From Anaerolineales bacterium (GTDB lineage: Bacteria; Chloroflexota; Anaerolineae; Anaerolineales; Villigracilaceae), in NCBI GenBank assembly GCA_025056175.1, contig JANWWK010000091.1, forward strand, positions 1-40,853: 40,853 bases of DNA. Direction: 5' to 3'. A program made the translations under genes and the position numbers. The notes below the pieces were generated by a model, which searched no databases, had not been told where the DNA came from, and saw nothing but the letters and a program-made list of their open reading frames with translations. Every line of letters starts with the position of its first letter. Positions within the stretch are counted from its first letter, which is position 1. Below are positions 8,120 through 16,969 of this stretch, in pieces.

Positions 8120-8911
8120 ATGGTTACTGTGGATGCAGAAATTGTCAAACCTGAAAATCAAGTCTATTGCCGTCCGCGTTCATTTACCGATTTTTCAACA
8201 CATTATTGCCCGGGGTGTACGCATGGCGTGGCTCACCGCCTGATTGCCGAAGTGCTGGATGAAATGGGCGTGCAGGAGAAGACCATCGGCGTTGCGCCAG
8301 TGGGTTGTTCGGTCTTTGCTTATAACTACTTCGATGTGGATTTTGTGGAAGCAGCGCACGGACGCGCTCCAGCCATGGCAACTGGCATTAAGCGCGTTTT
8401 GCCCGACCGGGTGGTATTCACCTATCAAGGGGATGGTGACCTGGCCTCGATTGGCATGTCTGAAATCATGCACGCAGCCGGACGCGGTGAAAACATCACT
8501 GTCATCTTCATCAATAACGCCATCTATGGCATGACCGGCGGGCAGATGGCGCCCACCACCTTGCCAGGACAGAAGACAACTTCTTCCCCGCTCGGCCGGG
8601 ATGTGGAACTGCAAGGCTACCCGCTGCGGATGTCTGAGATGATTGCCAAAATGGATGGCGCAGGCTATGTGGTACGCCGTTCCTTACATGATCCTGCCAA
8701 CATCCGCAAGGCCAAAAAGGCCATTCGCACGGCTTTCGAGACTCAAGTGCGCGGGTTGGGCTTCTCGATGGTGGAACTGCTCTCCACCTGCCCAACAAAC
8801 TGGGGCATTAGCCCGGTCGAGGCGCTCAAATGGGTCGAGCAAAACATGGTACCGGTCTTCCCGCTGGGCGATTTCAAAGTATCGTCGGCGGTGGGTGATT
8901 TGCGATTTTAG
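8120..8911 (+). CDS. 2-oxoacid:ferredoxin oxidoreductase beta subunit (TPP-binding)
   Basis: This is a 263-residue beta subunit. It has the conserved YCPGCTHG motif (Cys30, Cys33), a second conserved Cys63 (VAPVGCS) and the thiamine-diphosphate/Mg motif GDGDLASIG (104-112), followed by [11 protein letters not shown]. These are the hallmarks of the TPP-binding half of the KGOR/VOR family. Together with the alpha subunit it holds the active site. It starts 11 nt after the alpha stop with a GAGGTG ribosome-binding site, and the gamma subunit follows 12 nt after its end. Length and motifs are complete. Confidence 0.93.
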   Translation: MVTVDAEIVKPENQVYCRPRSFTDFSTHYCPGCTHGVAHRLIAEVLDEMGVQEKTIGVAPVGCSVFAYNYFDVDFVEAAHGRAPAMATGIKRVLPDRVVFTYQGDGDLASIGMSEIMHAAGRGENITVIFINNAIYGMTGGQMAPTTLPGQKTTSSPLGRDVELQGYPLRMSEMIAKMDGAGYVVRRSLHDPANIRKAKKAIRTAFETQVRGLGFSMVELLSTCPTNWGISPVEALKWVEQNMVPVFPLGDFKVSSAVGDLRF

Positions 8912-8923
8912 GACGGAGAAACT

Positions 8924-9481
8924 ATGCAAAAAGAAATCATCATTGCCGGGTTTGGCGGGCAGGGTGTTCTGTTTGCCGGGCAGGTGTTGGCCTATGCCGC
9001 TATGGATTTGGGCAAAGAAGTGACCTGGATTCCCTCCTACGGCCCTGAAATGCGCGGCGGCACGGCCAACTGTACGGTGGTGATTGCCGATGAAGAAATC
9101 GGCTCGCCTCTCGTCAAGCGTCCCCCATTTGCGATTGCCCTTAACCTGCCTTCGTTCGATAAATACGAACCGCTGATGCAGCCGGGCGGCGTGCTGGTGG
9201 TCAATCAGTCTATGGTAGACCGCGGCCCAAAGCGGAGCGACATTCAGGTCATTCTGGTCCCGGCCAACGAAATTGCCGAAGAAATCGGCAACAAAAAACT
9301 GACCAACATGGTGACGGTGGGGGCGCTGGTGGCGGCGATGCCTGAATTGCTGACACTCGAAGCCGTTGAAGAAGCTTTGCGCGGGCATTTGCCCGCACGG
9401 CATCAGCACCTTTTGCCGCAAAACTTTCAGGCATTGCGGCGCGGTTACGAGACTGCCAGAGAGCAGATGGCAACGGTGTAG
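8924..9481 (+). CDS. 2-oxoacid:ferredoxin oxidoreductase gamma subunit
   Basis: This is a 185-residue protein beginning [20 protein letters not shown], the diagnostic glycine-rich N-terminus of the gamma (CoA-binding) subunit of ketoacid:ferredoxin oxidoreductases. [18 protein letters not shown] is the second conserved block. It completes the four-subunit enzyme. It is preceded by a GGACGGAG ribosome-binding site and followed almost at once by a perfect 12-bp hairpin. This supports delta-alpha-beta-gamma as one transcription unit ending here. Confidence 0.93.
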   Translation: MQKEIIIAGFGGQGVLFAGQVLAYAAMDLGKEVTWIPSYGPEMRGGTANCTVVIADEEIGSPLVKRPPFAIALNLPSFDKYEPLMQPGGVLVVNQSMVDRGPKRSDIQVILVPANEIAEEIGNKKLTNMVTVGALVAAMPELLTLEAVEEALRGHLPARHQHLLPQNFQALRRGYETAREQMATV

Positions 9482-9486
9482 TCAAA

Positions 9487-9520
9487 CGTAGAGCGAGAAG
9501 TTCTCTCGCTCTACGCTTTT
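9487..9520 (+). terminator. Rho-independent terminator of the oxidoreductase operon
   Basis: A perfect 12-bp stem (9487-9498 with 9504-9515) and a 5-nt loop are followed by CTTTT. It lies 6 nt after the gamma-subunit stop and just beyond the stop codon of the converging lipoprotein gene, so it may block read-through from both sides. Confidence 0.88.
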
Positions 9521-9521
9521 A

Positions 9522-10163
9522 TTACGGTCCTGGTGTTCGTGTGGGGACAGAAGTGCCAGGGCCGGCCACCACAATCAAAACGCTGACAAACTCTCCAAAC
9601 GGTTCGCCCTTGCTGTTGAACAACCGCCAAACGCCTCGATAAGCGCCCGGCTTGAACGGCGCCGTGAGACGCACGGTGACATGGACTGTTTCGTTCGGCG
9701 CCACCACAGCAGGTAAGGGGCGGGTCACTCCACCCAGCACGTCACCGCTTACCCAGCCGATGGTATAACCCTCTTTCCAGGAACAGCGCCCCGTATTTTG
9801 AAACGACCATGTTTTCTCAAAAACCTGTCCGGGTGACAGAAGTGTGCCATCAGGGATGGTGACATCTTCCAGGAATTTGGAATTATCACAGAAGGTTTCT
9901 ACCACCGAAGTCGGCGGGACCGGGGTGGGGGTGGGTGTTTCGCTTGGGGTGAGCGTGACTGTGACCGTGGGGGTCAGCGTAGGCGGACGAGTGTTGGTGG
10001 GCAGGGGGGTAGCCGTATCACGGGCGGCAATGGTTTGTTCCACCGCCGTCTGAAATTCTGCCGTTAGTTCGGCGGCAGGCCGCACGCTCACCGTGCCGCA
10101 CGCGGCCAGGAGAAGCGGAAGAAGCAGAAAGAGAGGGACAATGCGCGCAATTCGTTTCGACAT
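9522..10163 (-). CDS. NBR1 Ig-like domain lipoprotein
   Basis: This is a 213-residue exported lipoprotein. The signal peptide has a hydrophobic core and lipobox LLAAC, with Cys22 as the lipidation site. A low-complexity Thr/Pro stalk follows (about 50-85). Residues 92-200 form an NBR1-type Ig-like domain, recognisable by the FEKTWSFQNTGRCSWKEGY motif, where Trp and NTG..CxW are conserved. A short Pro/Thr tail ends the protein. The domain is a beta-sandwich found in autophagy receptors and widespread in secreted Chloroflexota proteins; its bacterial ligand is unknown. An AGGAG ribosome-binding site lies 7 nt upstream of the ATG. The gene is transcribed toward the oxidoreductase operon and divergently from clpP. 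Confidence 0.88.
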   Translation of the reverse strand: MSKRIARIVPLFLLLPLLLAACGTVSVRPAAELTAEFQTAVEQTIAARDTATPLPTNTRPPTLTPTVTVTLTPSETPTPTPVPPTSVVETFCDNSKFLEDVTIPDGTLLSPGQVFEKTWSFQNTGRCSWKEGYTIGWVSGDVLGGVTRPLPAVVAPNETVHVTVRLTAPFKPGAYRGVWRLFNSKGEPFGEFVSVLIVVAGPGTSVPTRTPGP

Positions 10164-10191
10164 GGGGTAACTCCTGTATGGGAAAGCATAT

Positions 10192-10219
10192 ATTCTAACT
10201 CGAGTTAATGCAATTCCAA
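10192..10219 (-). promoter_or_regulatory. Putative sigma70-type promoter of the lipoprotein gene
   Basis: Read on the minus strand: TTGGAA at 10214-10219, a 16-bp spacer, and TAGAAT at 10192-10197. This would place the transcription start about 20 nt before the AGGAG site of the lipoprotein gene. Confidence 0.5.
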
Positions 10220-10250
10220 CGAAAACCGGGTATCATTAGCCCATTCAATG

Positions 10251-10257
10251 CAGGAGG
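10251..10257 (+). promoter_or_regulatory. Ribosome-binding site that fixes the clpP start
   Basis: CAGGAGG lies 8 nt before the ATG at 10266. It immediately follows the in-frame ATG at 10248, ruling that one out as the main start. Confidence 0.8.
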
Positions 10258-10265
10258 AACCCCGA

Positions 10266-10871
10266 ATGAGTCCCAACTTCAAGAACGTTACCCCGTATGT
10301 CATCGAGTCGTCCAATTATGGCGAACGGTCGTATGACGTTTTCACGCGCCTGCTCAAAGAGCGCATCATTTTTCTCGGCACGGGCATTGATGACCAGGTT
10401 GCCAACATCATCGTAGCACAACTGCTCTACCTCAACCACGAAGACCCGGAAAAAGAAATTCAGATGTACATCAACTCTCCGGGTGGGGTGATTTATGCCG
10501 GCCTGGCCATTTACGACACAATGCAGATGATTTCCAACCCCATCAGCACGGTGGCCGTCGGCGTGACGGCCTCGTTTGGCACAGTTCTGCTGGCCGCCGG
10601 CACGAAAGGCCGCCGCTACGCTCTGCCACACGCCACCATCCACATGCACCAACCGTTGGGTGGCGCCCAAGGCCAGGCCACCGACATCGAAATTGCCGCG
10701 CGGCAGATTTTGCGGCTCAAGGCCTTGCTGAATGACATCATGTCGAAACACACCGGGCAGCCGCTCGAAGTCATTGAACGCGATACTGACCGTGATTTTT
10801 ACATGGATGCGCGGCAAGCCGTCGAGTATGGCCTGGTGGACCAGGTGTTGGAGATGCCGGAGAAAAAGTAA
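10266..10871 (+). CDS. clpP: ATP-dependent Clp protease proteolytic subunit ClpP
   Basis: This is a 201-residue serine protease subunit. The catalytic triad is visible: Ser103 in GVTASFG, His128 in TIHMHQP, and Asp177 in [18 protein letters not shown] is the conserved oxyanion-hole strand. It assembles as a tetradecameric barrel and degrades substrates fed by a Clp ATPase, which is not encoded in this window. An ATG also exists at 10248, but it lies before the CAGGAGG ribosome-binding site (10251-10257), so 10266 is the start. The residue after the nucleophile is Phe, where many ClpPs have Met or Ala. It shares a short 12-nt spacer with the aldo/keto reductase gene. Confidence 0.97.
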   Translation: MSPNFKNVTPYVIESSNYGERSYDVFTRLLKERIIFLGTGIDDQVANIIVAQLLYLNHEDPEKEIQMYINSPGGVIYAGLAIYDTMQMISNPISTVAVGVTASFGTVLLAAGTKGRRYALPHATIHMHQPLGGAQGQATDIEIAARQILRLKALLNDIMSKHTGQPLEVIERDTDRDFYMDARQAVEYGLVDQVLEMPEKK

Positions 10872-10883
10872 CCGGATTCGTTT

Positions 10884-11852
10884 ATGGAATACCGCAATCT
10901 TGGCAAAACCGGTCTCAAGGTCTCTCGGCTGTGCCTGGGGACGATGCAATTTGGCTGGTCGGCAGACGAGGCGCTCTCGCACCGCATTCTCTCTGCCGCT
11001 TACCAGGCGGGCATCAACTTCCTGGATACTGCCGATATTTACTCCCGTTGGGTTCCTGGCAACCCCGGCGGTGTTTCAGAAGAAATTATCGGGCGCTGGA
11101 TGAAAGCCGCTGGCATTCCACGCCAGCAACTGGTGATTGCAACCAAAGTGCGCGGGCGCATGGGCGATGGCCCAAACGACGAGGGCCTCTCGCGGGCGCA
11201 CATCATGCAGGCAGTCGAGGCTTCTCTGCGTCGGCTGCAAACCGATTACATTGACCTGTATCAAACCCACTGGCCTGACGAAAATACCCCCATCGAAGAG
11301 ACCCTGCGCGCACTGGATGACCTGGTGCGGCAGGGTAAAGTGCGCTATATTGGCGCCTCGAACTACCAGGCGTGGGAATTAATGCAGGCCTTGTGGGCTT
11401 CTGACAAACACAACCTGGCGCGATATGATTGTCTGCAACCACATTACAACCTGATTCATCGCGCCGAATTTGAACGGGAGCTGGCCGCTGTGTGCAAAAC
11501 CTATGGGCTTGGCGTTATTCCCTACAGCCCACTGGCTGGCGGATTTCTCACCGGCAAATATCGGCGCGAAAACACGACCCCCGACTCGGTGCGTGCCAAA
11601 GGCCTGCAACGCGTCTGCATCGAAAAGAATTTCGCGCTGCTCGACGTGATGGACGGGATTGCCCAGGCGCATGGCGCTTCCGTCTCGCAGGTTGCTCTGG
11701 CCTGGCTACTGGCCGACCCGCTGATTACCAGTCCCATCATTGGCCCGAACCGGCTGGAACAGCTGACTGACAACCTCGGCGCGCTCGACGTGCGGTTGAC
11801 CGACGAAGAGCGAGAGCGCCTGAATCAGGCAACCGATTGGCGGGGAGAATAG
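10884..11852 (+). CDS. Aldo/keto reductase
   Basis: This is a 322-residue (alpha/beta)8 NADPH-dependent oxidoreductase. The catalytic tetrad is complete: Asp48 (FLDTAD), Tyr53, Lys88 (IATKVRG) and His129 (LYQTHWPD). The C-terminal [12 protein letters not shown] block matches the cofactor-phosphate-binding region. It resembles the YajO/Tas-like bacterial group rather than a characterised sugar reductase; the substrate is unknown. It starts 12 nt after clpP and is probably co-transcribed with it, with no obvious functional link. An 11-bp hairpin follows 25 nt after the stop. Confidence 0.92.
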   Translation: MEYRNLGKTGLKVSRLCLGTMQFGWSADEALSHRILSAAYQAGINFLDTADIYSRWVPGNPGGVSEEIIGRWMKAAGIPRQQLVIATKVRGRMGDGPNDEGLSRAHIMQAVEASLRRLQTDYIDLYQTHWPDENTPIEETLRALDDLVRQGKVRYIGASNYQAWELMQALWASDKHNLARYDCLQPHYNLIHRAEFERELAAVCKTYGLGVIPYSPLAGGFLTGKYRRENTTPDSVRAKGLQRVCIEKNFALLDVMDGIAQAHGASVSQVALAWLLADPLITSPIIGPNRLEQLTDNLGALDVRLTDEERERLNQATDWRGE

Positions 11853-11877
11853 GCCAGAACAACCTCACCTAGAAAAC

Positions 11878-11904
11878 ACCGGGCTGTGACTTACACAGCC
11901 CGGT
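11878..11904. terminator. Hairpin downstream of the aldo/keto reductase
   Basis: A perfect 11-bp stem (11878-11888 with 11894-11904) carries a 5-nt loop. It lies between the converging aldo/keto reductase and secreted-protein genes. No T-run follows directly, so it may act as a weak or bidirectional terminator. Confidence 0.6.
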
Positions 11905-11973
11905 ATTCGCTAGAGAGGCTCTTTTGTAGTAGATGACCGGTTTGGTCACAAGTAAACAAAAGTGCTGGTTGTA

Positions 11974-12522
11974 TTAGTACCACCAGTAATAGCCTCGACC
12001 AAAATTTGGCGGCAACCAGGGGCTATCACTCCCGTCAAGCGAGTAAATATACAGATATGTGTCTCCCCACAGAGGGTTATACCATTCGATGATATCTCCT
12101 TCCTGGGTTGCGGTTTCCTGGCAAATGACCCCCGCTTCTACCCAAACCAAACTAGTATCAAAGTCAAAAATGCTGTAACAAACGGGCGCTACTTTTGTGG
12201 TGAACGAAAAACCATTCACAGAACCGAAAACGGTTTTGCCGATAGATTTGCCGCCATCCGATGCGACGCAGGAGAGTTTTCCATCATCACGGAAATTGCA
12301 ATGCAGAGGATACGTTTTCCCTGCTACAGTGACACTGCCGCCGAATGAGTCAAAATTCCCCTTGACGTCAAACACAAAAACCGTTCCTTTGCCGGGAATG
12401 AAGTGCGCTGAGAAAATCTTGATAGATTTTTCTCCCGCGGCAGCAGCCGGTATTGCTGGGAGCGCAAACAGCATAGCAATGGTGGTCAGAACAGACGCAA
12501 GGAACAAAATGGACTTTTTCAT
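11974..12522 (-). CDS. Secreted protein of unknown function with aromatic C-terminus
   Basis: This is a 182-residue protein I do not recognise. A Lys-rich n-region, a hydrophobic stretch and AxA-type sites (about residues 25-29, PAAAAG) form a Sec signal peptide. The mature part is beta-rich, Gly/Phe/Val-rich and contains four Cys residues (HCNF, SCVA, VCYS, ICQE) that could form two disulfides. It ends in a Gly-Tyr-Trp cluster, GRGYYWWY. There is no Lys/Arg-rich or LPxTG sorting tail. An AGGAAA ribosome-binding site precedes the ATG. It stands alone between the clpP unit (convergent) and the ABC exporter genes (divergent). It could be a small extracellular structural or binding protein; no function is assigned. 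Confidence 0.7.
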   Translation of the reverse strand: MKKSILFLASVLTTIAMLFALPAIPAAAAGEKSIKIFSAHFIPGKGTVFVFDVKGNFDSFGGSVTVAGKTYPLHCNFRDDGKLSCVASDGGKSIGKTVFGSVNGFSFTTKVAPVCYSIFDFDTSLVWVEAGVICQETATQEGDIIEWYNPLWGDTYLYIYSLDGSDSPWLPPNFGRGYYWWY

Positions 12523-12793
12523 GGCATTTCCTTTCCCTATGTGAGTGTATTTTGGACAAACGAGTCGGACTGAATAGAATTTTAGGATGATGAGCTGTTT
12601 GCTGGCAATCCATCACCTCCTATCGTCGAAAATACAGAATCGCTGTCTTTATCATATCAAAAAAAATCGGAGTTTCAAGCCCCAAAATATGGAATACTCT
12701 GCTGACATAAGATTTATATTGAGTGAGGGTTTCCCCTCGAAAAATCCAGTTTTTTATGGTAAATTAGACAATCATCTAATATCACGTGTCTCT

Positions 12794-14602
12794 ATGGCCA
12801 CGTTTTCGACTTCCTCTCTCCCTGCTGAATTCACCATTGCGCGCCCAAACTATGTGCGCAGCGATGCACTGCGCTGGGTTCTGTCCCACATTTCGCATCA
12901 CTGGGGCATCATTTTGCTGGTATTGCTCGGCGCGATTGGGAATGCTGCTTTGGCCGCCGTCGTACCGGTGCTGGTAGGCGATGCCTTCCAGGCGATGCTT
13001 CAACCGCTTCCTGATACCGGCGTTCTTCTACCGTTGGCACTCCTGATTGGCGGCACACAGGTCTTGCGCGGCGTGTTGCAATTGGGGCGTAACTTTGGGG
13101 CAGAATTGTTGGGTCAACGTCTGGAACGCGAAATCCGTGACGAGTTGTACATTTCCTTACTCGGCAAGAGCATGACGTTTCACAGCCTGCAACCGGTAGG
13201 CGATACGATGGCGCGCGCTACCAACGATGTGCGCGAAGTGAACCTGATGTTTAACCCCGGCATTAACCTGGTAATTGGCTCGTTTTTCTTTCTGGTGATG
13301 CCGATTATGGCCGCGCCGCGCTATCATCCCTCGCTGGTTATCACGCCGGTCGTGTTCATGTTTGCTTATTTCATCGCCCTGGCACTGTATCTCAAGCAGT
13401 TGGCCCCCGTGTCAGATGAAGTGCGGACTTCTTTTGGAGCGATGAACACACACCTCTCGGAATCGCTGGATGGTGTAGAAACGGTCAAAGGCGCAGCGCA
13501 GGAAGACGCCGAGGTGGAAAAATTCGTGTTCAATGCCCGGCGTGTACGTGAAGCGTTCGTCAGGCAAGGAGATATGGAAGCCCGCTTTATCGCCTTTCTT
13601 TTGTACGGCATTGCCATTGCCGCCGGGCTGACCCATGCGCTGTTTCTGTTTCAGCAGGGGTTGCTCAATACCGGGCAGGTCATCGGCTACTTTGGCCTGT
13701 TGCGAATGCTCGATTTCCCCACCTTCACGTCCACCTGGGCATATACGCAAGTTTCGATGGGATTGGCCGGAGCGCGGCGTATTTTGGAGCTTATCAACCG
13801 TCACACCGACCTGGACCAGAACGCCGCCGGTTACAGCGGCCCCATGCGAGGCGAAATCGAATTCCGCAATGTGAGTTTTGCCTATTCGTCTCTTGCCTCC
13901 TTCGCCTCGCCCGAAGGAAATACGGCTGCTGGTGGCAGCGTGTTGGAAAACATTTCATTCAGAGTCTCGCCCGGTCAGACGGTTGCCATCGTCGGGCAGA
14001 CCGGTGCCGGCAAAACCTCGCTGGTGAAACTGGTCAACCGCACCTACGATGTGACCGCCGGCCAGATTTTGATAGACGGGCGTGATGTGCGCGATTGGAA
14101 CCTGGCATCCCTGCGCTCCCAAATTTCGATGATTGAGCAAGATATTTTCCTCTTTTCCCGCACCATTGCCGAAAACATTGCCTTTGGAAAACCCGGTGCG
14201 ACTCAGGCGGAAATCGAAGCTGCCGCCCGCGCCGCTCAGGCGCACGAATTCATCATGAGTTTTGAGAAGGGGTACGATACGGTCGTGGGTGAACGGGGAG
14301 TTACCCTTTCGGGCGGACAGCGCCAACGTCTGGCGCTGGCGCGTGCCTTTTTGACCGACCCGCGCATCCTTATCCTGGATGATTCGACCAGCGCGATTGA
14401 CTCGGCCACCGAAGACAAAATTCAGCGCGCTATTTTTGCCGCTGCGCAAGGACGTACCACCCTGCTCATCACCCATCGTCTGAGTCAGATTCGCTGGGCT
14501 GATTTGATTATCGTTTTGCGAAACGGGAAAATTGCCGCCGTCGGCACACACGATGAACTGATGAAAACATCCGAAGCCTATTCGAGAATTTTCAGGGAAT
14601 AA
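12794..14602 (+). CDS. ABC exporter half-transporter, subunit 1 (degenerate-site NBD)
   Basis: This is a 602-residue type IV ABC exporter half. The transmembrane domain spans about 30-330, followed by a nucleotide-binding domain. Walker A is GQTGAGKT (401-408), the signature motif LSGGQ (505-509), and Walker B ends LDDSTSAID with Asp530 where the catalytic Glu is expected. With the next gene, whose signature motif is altered instead, it forms a heterodimeric exporter with one degenerate and one competent ATP site. The substrate is unknown (drug, lipid or peptide). The frame is open back to 12587, but 12794 is the start that gives a normal N-terminus. There is no clear Shine-Dalgarno, so a leaderless or upstream start remains possible. 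Confidence 0.88.
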   Translation: MATFSTSSLPAEFTIARPNYVRSDALRWVLSHISHHWGIILLVLLGAIGNAALAAVVPVLVGDAFQAMLQPLPDTGVLLPLALLIGGTQVLRGVLQLGRNFGAELLGQRLEREIRDELYISLLGKSMTFHSLQPVGDTMARATNDVREVNLMFNPGINLVIGSFFFLVMPIMAAPRYHPSLVITPVVFMFAYFIALALYLKQLAPVSDEVRTSFGAMNTHLSESLDGVETVKGAAQEDAEVEKFVFNARRVREAFVRQGDMEARFIAFLLYGIAIAAGLTHALFLFQQGLLNTGQVIGYFGLLRMLDFPTFTSTWAYTQVSMGLAGARRILELINRHTDLDQNAAGYSGPMRGEIEFRNVSFAYSSLASFASPEGNTAAGGSVLENISFRVSPGQTVAIVGQTGAGKTSLVKLVNRTYDVTAGQILIDGRDVRDWNLASLRSQISMIEQDIFLFSRTIAENIAFGKPGATQAEIEAAARAAQAHEFIMSFEKGYDTVVGERGVTLSGGQRQRLALARAFLTDPRILILDDSTSAIDSATEDKIQRAIFAAAQGRTTLLITHRLSQIRWADLIIVLRNGKIAAVGTHDELMKTSEAYSRIFRE

Positions 14603-14681
14603 AACTGGCAGATTGTCCCTGCACTCCTCTACTATTCTCAGCCGCTCACCTTCCGCTCTCCAGCTTGCTGACCGTTCATTG

Positions 14682-14720
14682 CCCACTGCTCACTGATTAC
14701 TGATTACTGTTCACTACTCA
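14682..14720. repeat. Low-complexity CACTGATTACTGATTACTGTTCACT repeat-type spacer
   Basis: The 124-bp spacer between the two ABC genes ends in a stretch built from CACTGATTAC/TGATTACTG/TTCACTACTCAC words. Reverse-complement relatives (cAGTTATCAGT, GAGCAGTGAAC) occur inside purL and around its stop codon. This suggests a dispersed spacer-type repeat rather than random sequence. Confidence 0.5.
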
Positions 14721-14726
14721 CCACCT

Positions 14727-16568
14727 ATGGGTTTCTTTGCCGGATTGAACAACGAAAAGTACGACCGCCAATACTCCGACCGTGAGTTGTTTGGCCGCAT
14801 TGCCAACTACTTTGCTCCCCAGAAAGGCCGCCTGGCGGCGATGGTTGTGCTCGTCATGCTTATGGCCGGGTTGGGCGCTGCGTTGCCGGTGATTGTCAGC
14901 CGTATCATGGATTTGCTTGAAAATCGTCCTGCGTCACAGGCGATTGCCCTGGTAGGACTGGGGATGACTTTAATTGCCTTTTTGACATGGGGACTGAACT
15001 GGCTGCGGCGCTCCCTGACTGTACGCGCAGTGGGCGATGTGGTGTTGGAACTGCGAACCAAAGCCTTTCGCGCTGCTGCCGAACATGACCTGTCTTTTTA
15101 CGACCAGTTTTCCAGCGGGCGCATCGTCAGTCGTATCACCAGCGACACCAACGACTTCGGGCAGCTGGTGGTCATCGTGACCGATGTTGCTTCCCAACTG
15201 GTGCAAACGCTCTTGTTGGGCATTATTCTCTTCCGTGTGGAGTGGCGGCTGTTTCTGGTGATGCTGGCCTTCATGCCGATTGTGTTTGGGATTGCAATGG
15301 GTTTTCGCAAACTGGCGCGTATTGTCACGCGGCGTGGCATGCAGGCGATGGCCGATGTGAATGCCACCATCAAAGAGACGGTGAGCGGCATTGCGGTTGC
15401 CAAGAACTTTCGCCAGGAAGGGAGCATTTTCGATACGTTTGATGCTGCCAATCAACAATCGTATCGCGTCAACGTCCGGCGCGGGTTCGTCCTTTCGCTG
15501 GTCTTCCCGGTTCTCAACGCTGTCACTGGTATTTTTGTAGGCATTCTCGTCTATGCCGGTGGCTTTGGTGCCGCGGCAGGGGTTCTCACGGTGGGGGCGT
15601 GGTATCTCTTCATCAACTCGCTCGAATACTTCATGTTCCCCCTGCTTAACCTGACTTCTTTTTGGGCGCAAATTCAGGGCGGGCTTTCGGCAGCGGAACG
15701 TGTCTTTGCGCTGATAGATGCCGACCCGAACGTGCGACAGATTGCCCGGCGTGAAGTGCCGCCGCTCAGGGGTGAAATTCGTTTCGAGAATCTTGATTTT
15801 CGTTATAAAGAGAACGAACCCATTCTCACTCAATTCAATCTGCATATCCGCGCGGGCGAAACGCTGGCGCTGGTGGGACACACCGGCGCAGGAAAATCTT
15901 CAATTGCTAAACTGATTGCTCGCTTCTACGAATTTCAGGGTGGATGGTTGTGGATAGACGGCCACGACATCCGCACCTTTGACCTTCAGCAGTACCGCCG
16001 ACAGTTGGGCATCGTCTCTCAGGTGCCGTTTCTCTTCTCCGGCACTGTCGAAGACAATATCCGCTATGCCTGCCCGACTTGCACAGGGCGGGCCGAAATT
16101 CTGGCAATGGCGCGTAAAATTGGCGATGGAGAGTGGTTGGAGACGCTGCCGAATGGCCTGGATACGCAGGTGGGAGAACGTGGAAATCGCCTGAGCATGG
16201 GACAGCGTCAACTGGTTGCGCTCATGCGCGTTCTCGTTCAGAAACCCGCCATTTTTATCCTCGATGAAGCCACCGCCAGCATTGACCCGTTTACCGAGTG
16301 GCAGATTCAGCAGGCGCTCGACCTGATTTTGCATCAATCTACCAGTATTCTGATTGCTCACCGCCTTTCTACCGTCAAAGCCGCCGACCGAATTGTGGTG
16401 ATGAAGCAGGGCGCAATCATCGAGGAGGGCAATCACGACGGCCTACTGGCACAGGGGGGGCATTATGCTGAATTGTATAACACCTATTTCCGTCATCAAT
16501 CGCTCAGTTACCGCCCCGATTGGGTGGATGTCAAATTGCGTGGTGCGCCGGTGATGCCCACAGACTAA
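14727..16568 (+). CDS. ABC exporter half-transporter, subunit 2 (catalytic-site NBD)
   Basis: This is a 613-residue partner of the preceding half-transporter. The N-terminus is cytosolic (1-30), then six predicted transmembrane helices (about 35-320), then the NBD. Walker A is GHTGAGKS (384-391). The signature motif is LSMGQ (489-493) instead of LSGGQ. Walker B is FILDEATASID with an intact catalytic Glu514. The combination complements subunit 1: the competent site would pair this Walker A/B with the intact LSGGQ of subunit 1. This is the arrangement known from TM287/288 and BmrCD-type heterodimers. A strong terminator follows the stop. The substrate cannot be inferred. Confidence 0.9.
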   Translation: MGFFAGLNNEKYDRQYSDRELFGRIANYFAPQKGRLAAMVVLVMLMAGLGAALPVIVSRIMDLLENRPASQAIALVGLGMTLIAFLTWGLNWLRRSLTVRAVGDVVLELRTKAFRAAAEHDLSFYDQFSSGRIVSRITSDTNDFGQLVVIVTDVASQLVQTLLLGIILFRVEWRLFLVMLAFMPIVFGIAMGFRKLARIVTRRGMQAMADVNATIKETVSGIAVAKNFRQEGSIFDTFDAANQQSYRVNVRRGFVLSLVFPVLNAVTGIFVGILVYAGGFGAAAGVLTVGAWYLFINSLEYFMFPLLNLTSFWAQIQGGLSAAERVFALIDADPNVRQIARREVPPLRGEIRFENLDFRYKENEPILTQFNLHIRAGETLALVGHTGAGKSSIAKLIARFYEFQGGWLWIDGHDIRTFDLQQYRRQLGIVSQVPFLFSGTVEDNIRYACPTCTGRAEILAMARKIGDGEWLETLPNGLDTQVGERGNRLSMGQRQLVALMRVLVQKPAIFILDEATASIDPFTEWQIQQALDLILHQSTSILIAHRLSTVKAADRIVVMKQGAIIEEGNHDGLLAQGGHYAELYNTYFRHQSLSYRPDWVDVKLRGAPVMPTD

Positions 16569-16576
16569 CAAAAACA

Positions 16577-16610
16577 AACCTCCCCTGCAACCAGGCAGGG
16601 GAGGTTGTTT
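16577..16610 (+). terminator. Rho-independent terminator after the ABC exporter genes
   Basis: A perfect 12-bp GC-rich stem (16577-16588 with 16595-16606) is followed by GTTT, 8 nt after the stop codon. Its AAAACAAACCTCCCC arm resembles the hairpins in the 84-bp tandem repeats at the right end of the window. Confidence 0.88.
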
Positions 16611-16859
16611 CTGGGGCAGGAAAATGGCAGACGAAGGAAGAAAGAAAACCCCACAAAGGGCGTAAATGAAGGGGAAGGTGTGAATGCGCTGGGTGGAAAG
16701 GAATACGCCGGGCAGATGCCCCCTCACCGTCAAAGTATCCATACGTCAATTTCATTTTACTCTGTTTTCAGGGCAGGTCAACTCCTGTGAGCAGACAGGA
16801 ATACCCCCGCTTGCAAAATGCCAATGCAGATGAAATATACGCCTTTTGATTGAACAGGA

Positions 16860-16865
16860 TATAAT
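16860..16865 (+). promoter_or_regulatory. Putative -10 box (TATAAT) for the sensor kinase gene
   Basis: A perfect TATAAT lies about 104 bp before the ATG at 16970. No good -35 is visible at 16-18 bp, so an activator or another sigma factor may be needed. It would give a leader of about 100 nt. Confidence 0.35.
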
Positions 16866-16902
16866 AGACGTATCTATTCATTGCCCGGTATTGTGCGTCT
16901 GG

Positions 16903-16937
16903 GTGCGAGCGGCTCATCTTGAAGATGCGGTTCGCAT
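16903..16937 (+). promoter_or_regulatory. Possible leader hairpin upstream of the sensor kinase
   Basis: GTGCGAGC (16903-16910) can pair with GTTCGCAT (16930-16937) through Watson-Crick and two wobble pairs. A nested CATC/GATG helix lies inside. The structure sits between the putative -10 and the ribosome-binding region. Its role is unknown. Confidence 0.25.
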
Positions 16938-16969
16938 TTGGCGGCAATGCATAGCGGGAAAGGTGAATT

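Larger units (their letters stand above)
16569..16969. other. Intergenic region (401 bp) without a gene
   Basis: It holds the exporter terminator at its left end, a TATAAT at 16860-16865 and a possible leader hairpin at 16903-16937 in front of the sensor kinase. The 240 bp between shows no convincing frame, repeat or RNA gene. Confidence 0.7.

Noticed and set aside
10248-10265. Earlier in-frame ATG of clpP
   Set aside because: The Shine-Dalgarno sequence lies after it and the extra residues (MQEEPR) are encoded by the ribosome-binding site itself.
12587-12793. Upstream extension of the first ABC subunit
   Set aside because: The translated extension has no similarity to exporter N-termini and no ribosome-binding site. 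ATG 12794 is preferred, though a mid-way start is not excluded.
14970-15881. Minus-strand open frame opposite the second ABC subunit
   Set aside because: The opposite strand encodes transmembrane helices and NBD motifs. The frame has a skewed His/Arg/Gln-rich composition typical of antisense shadows.
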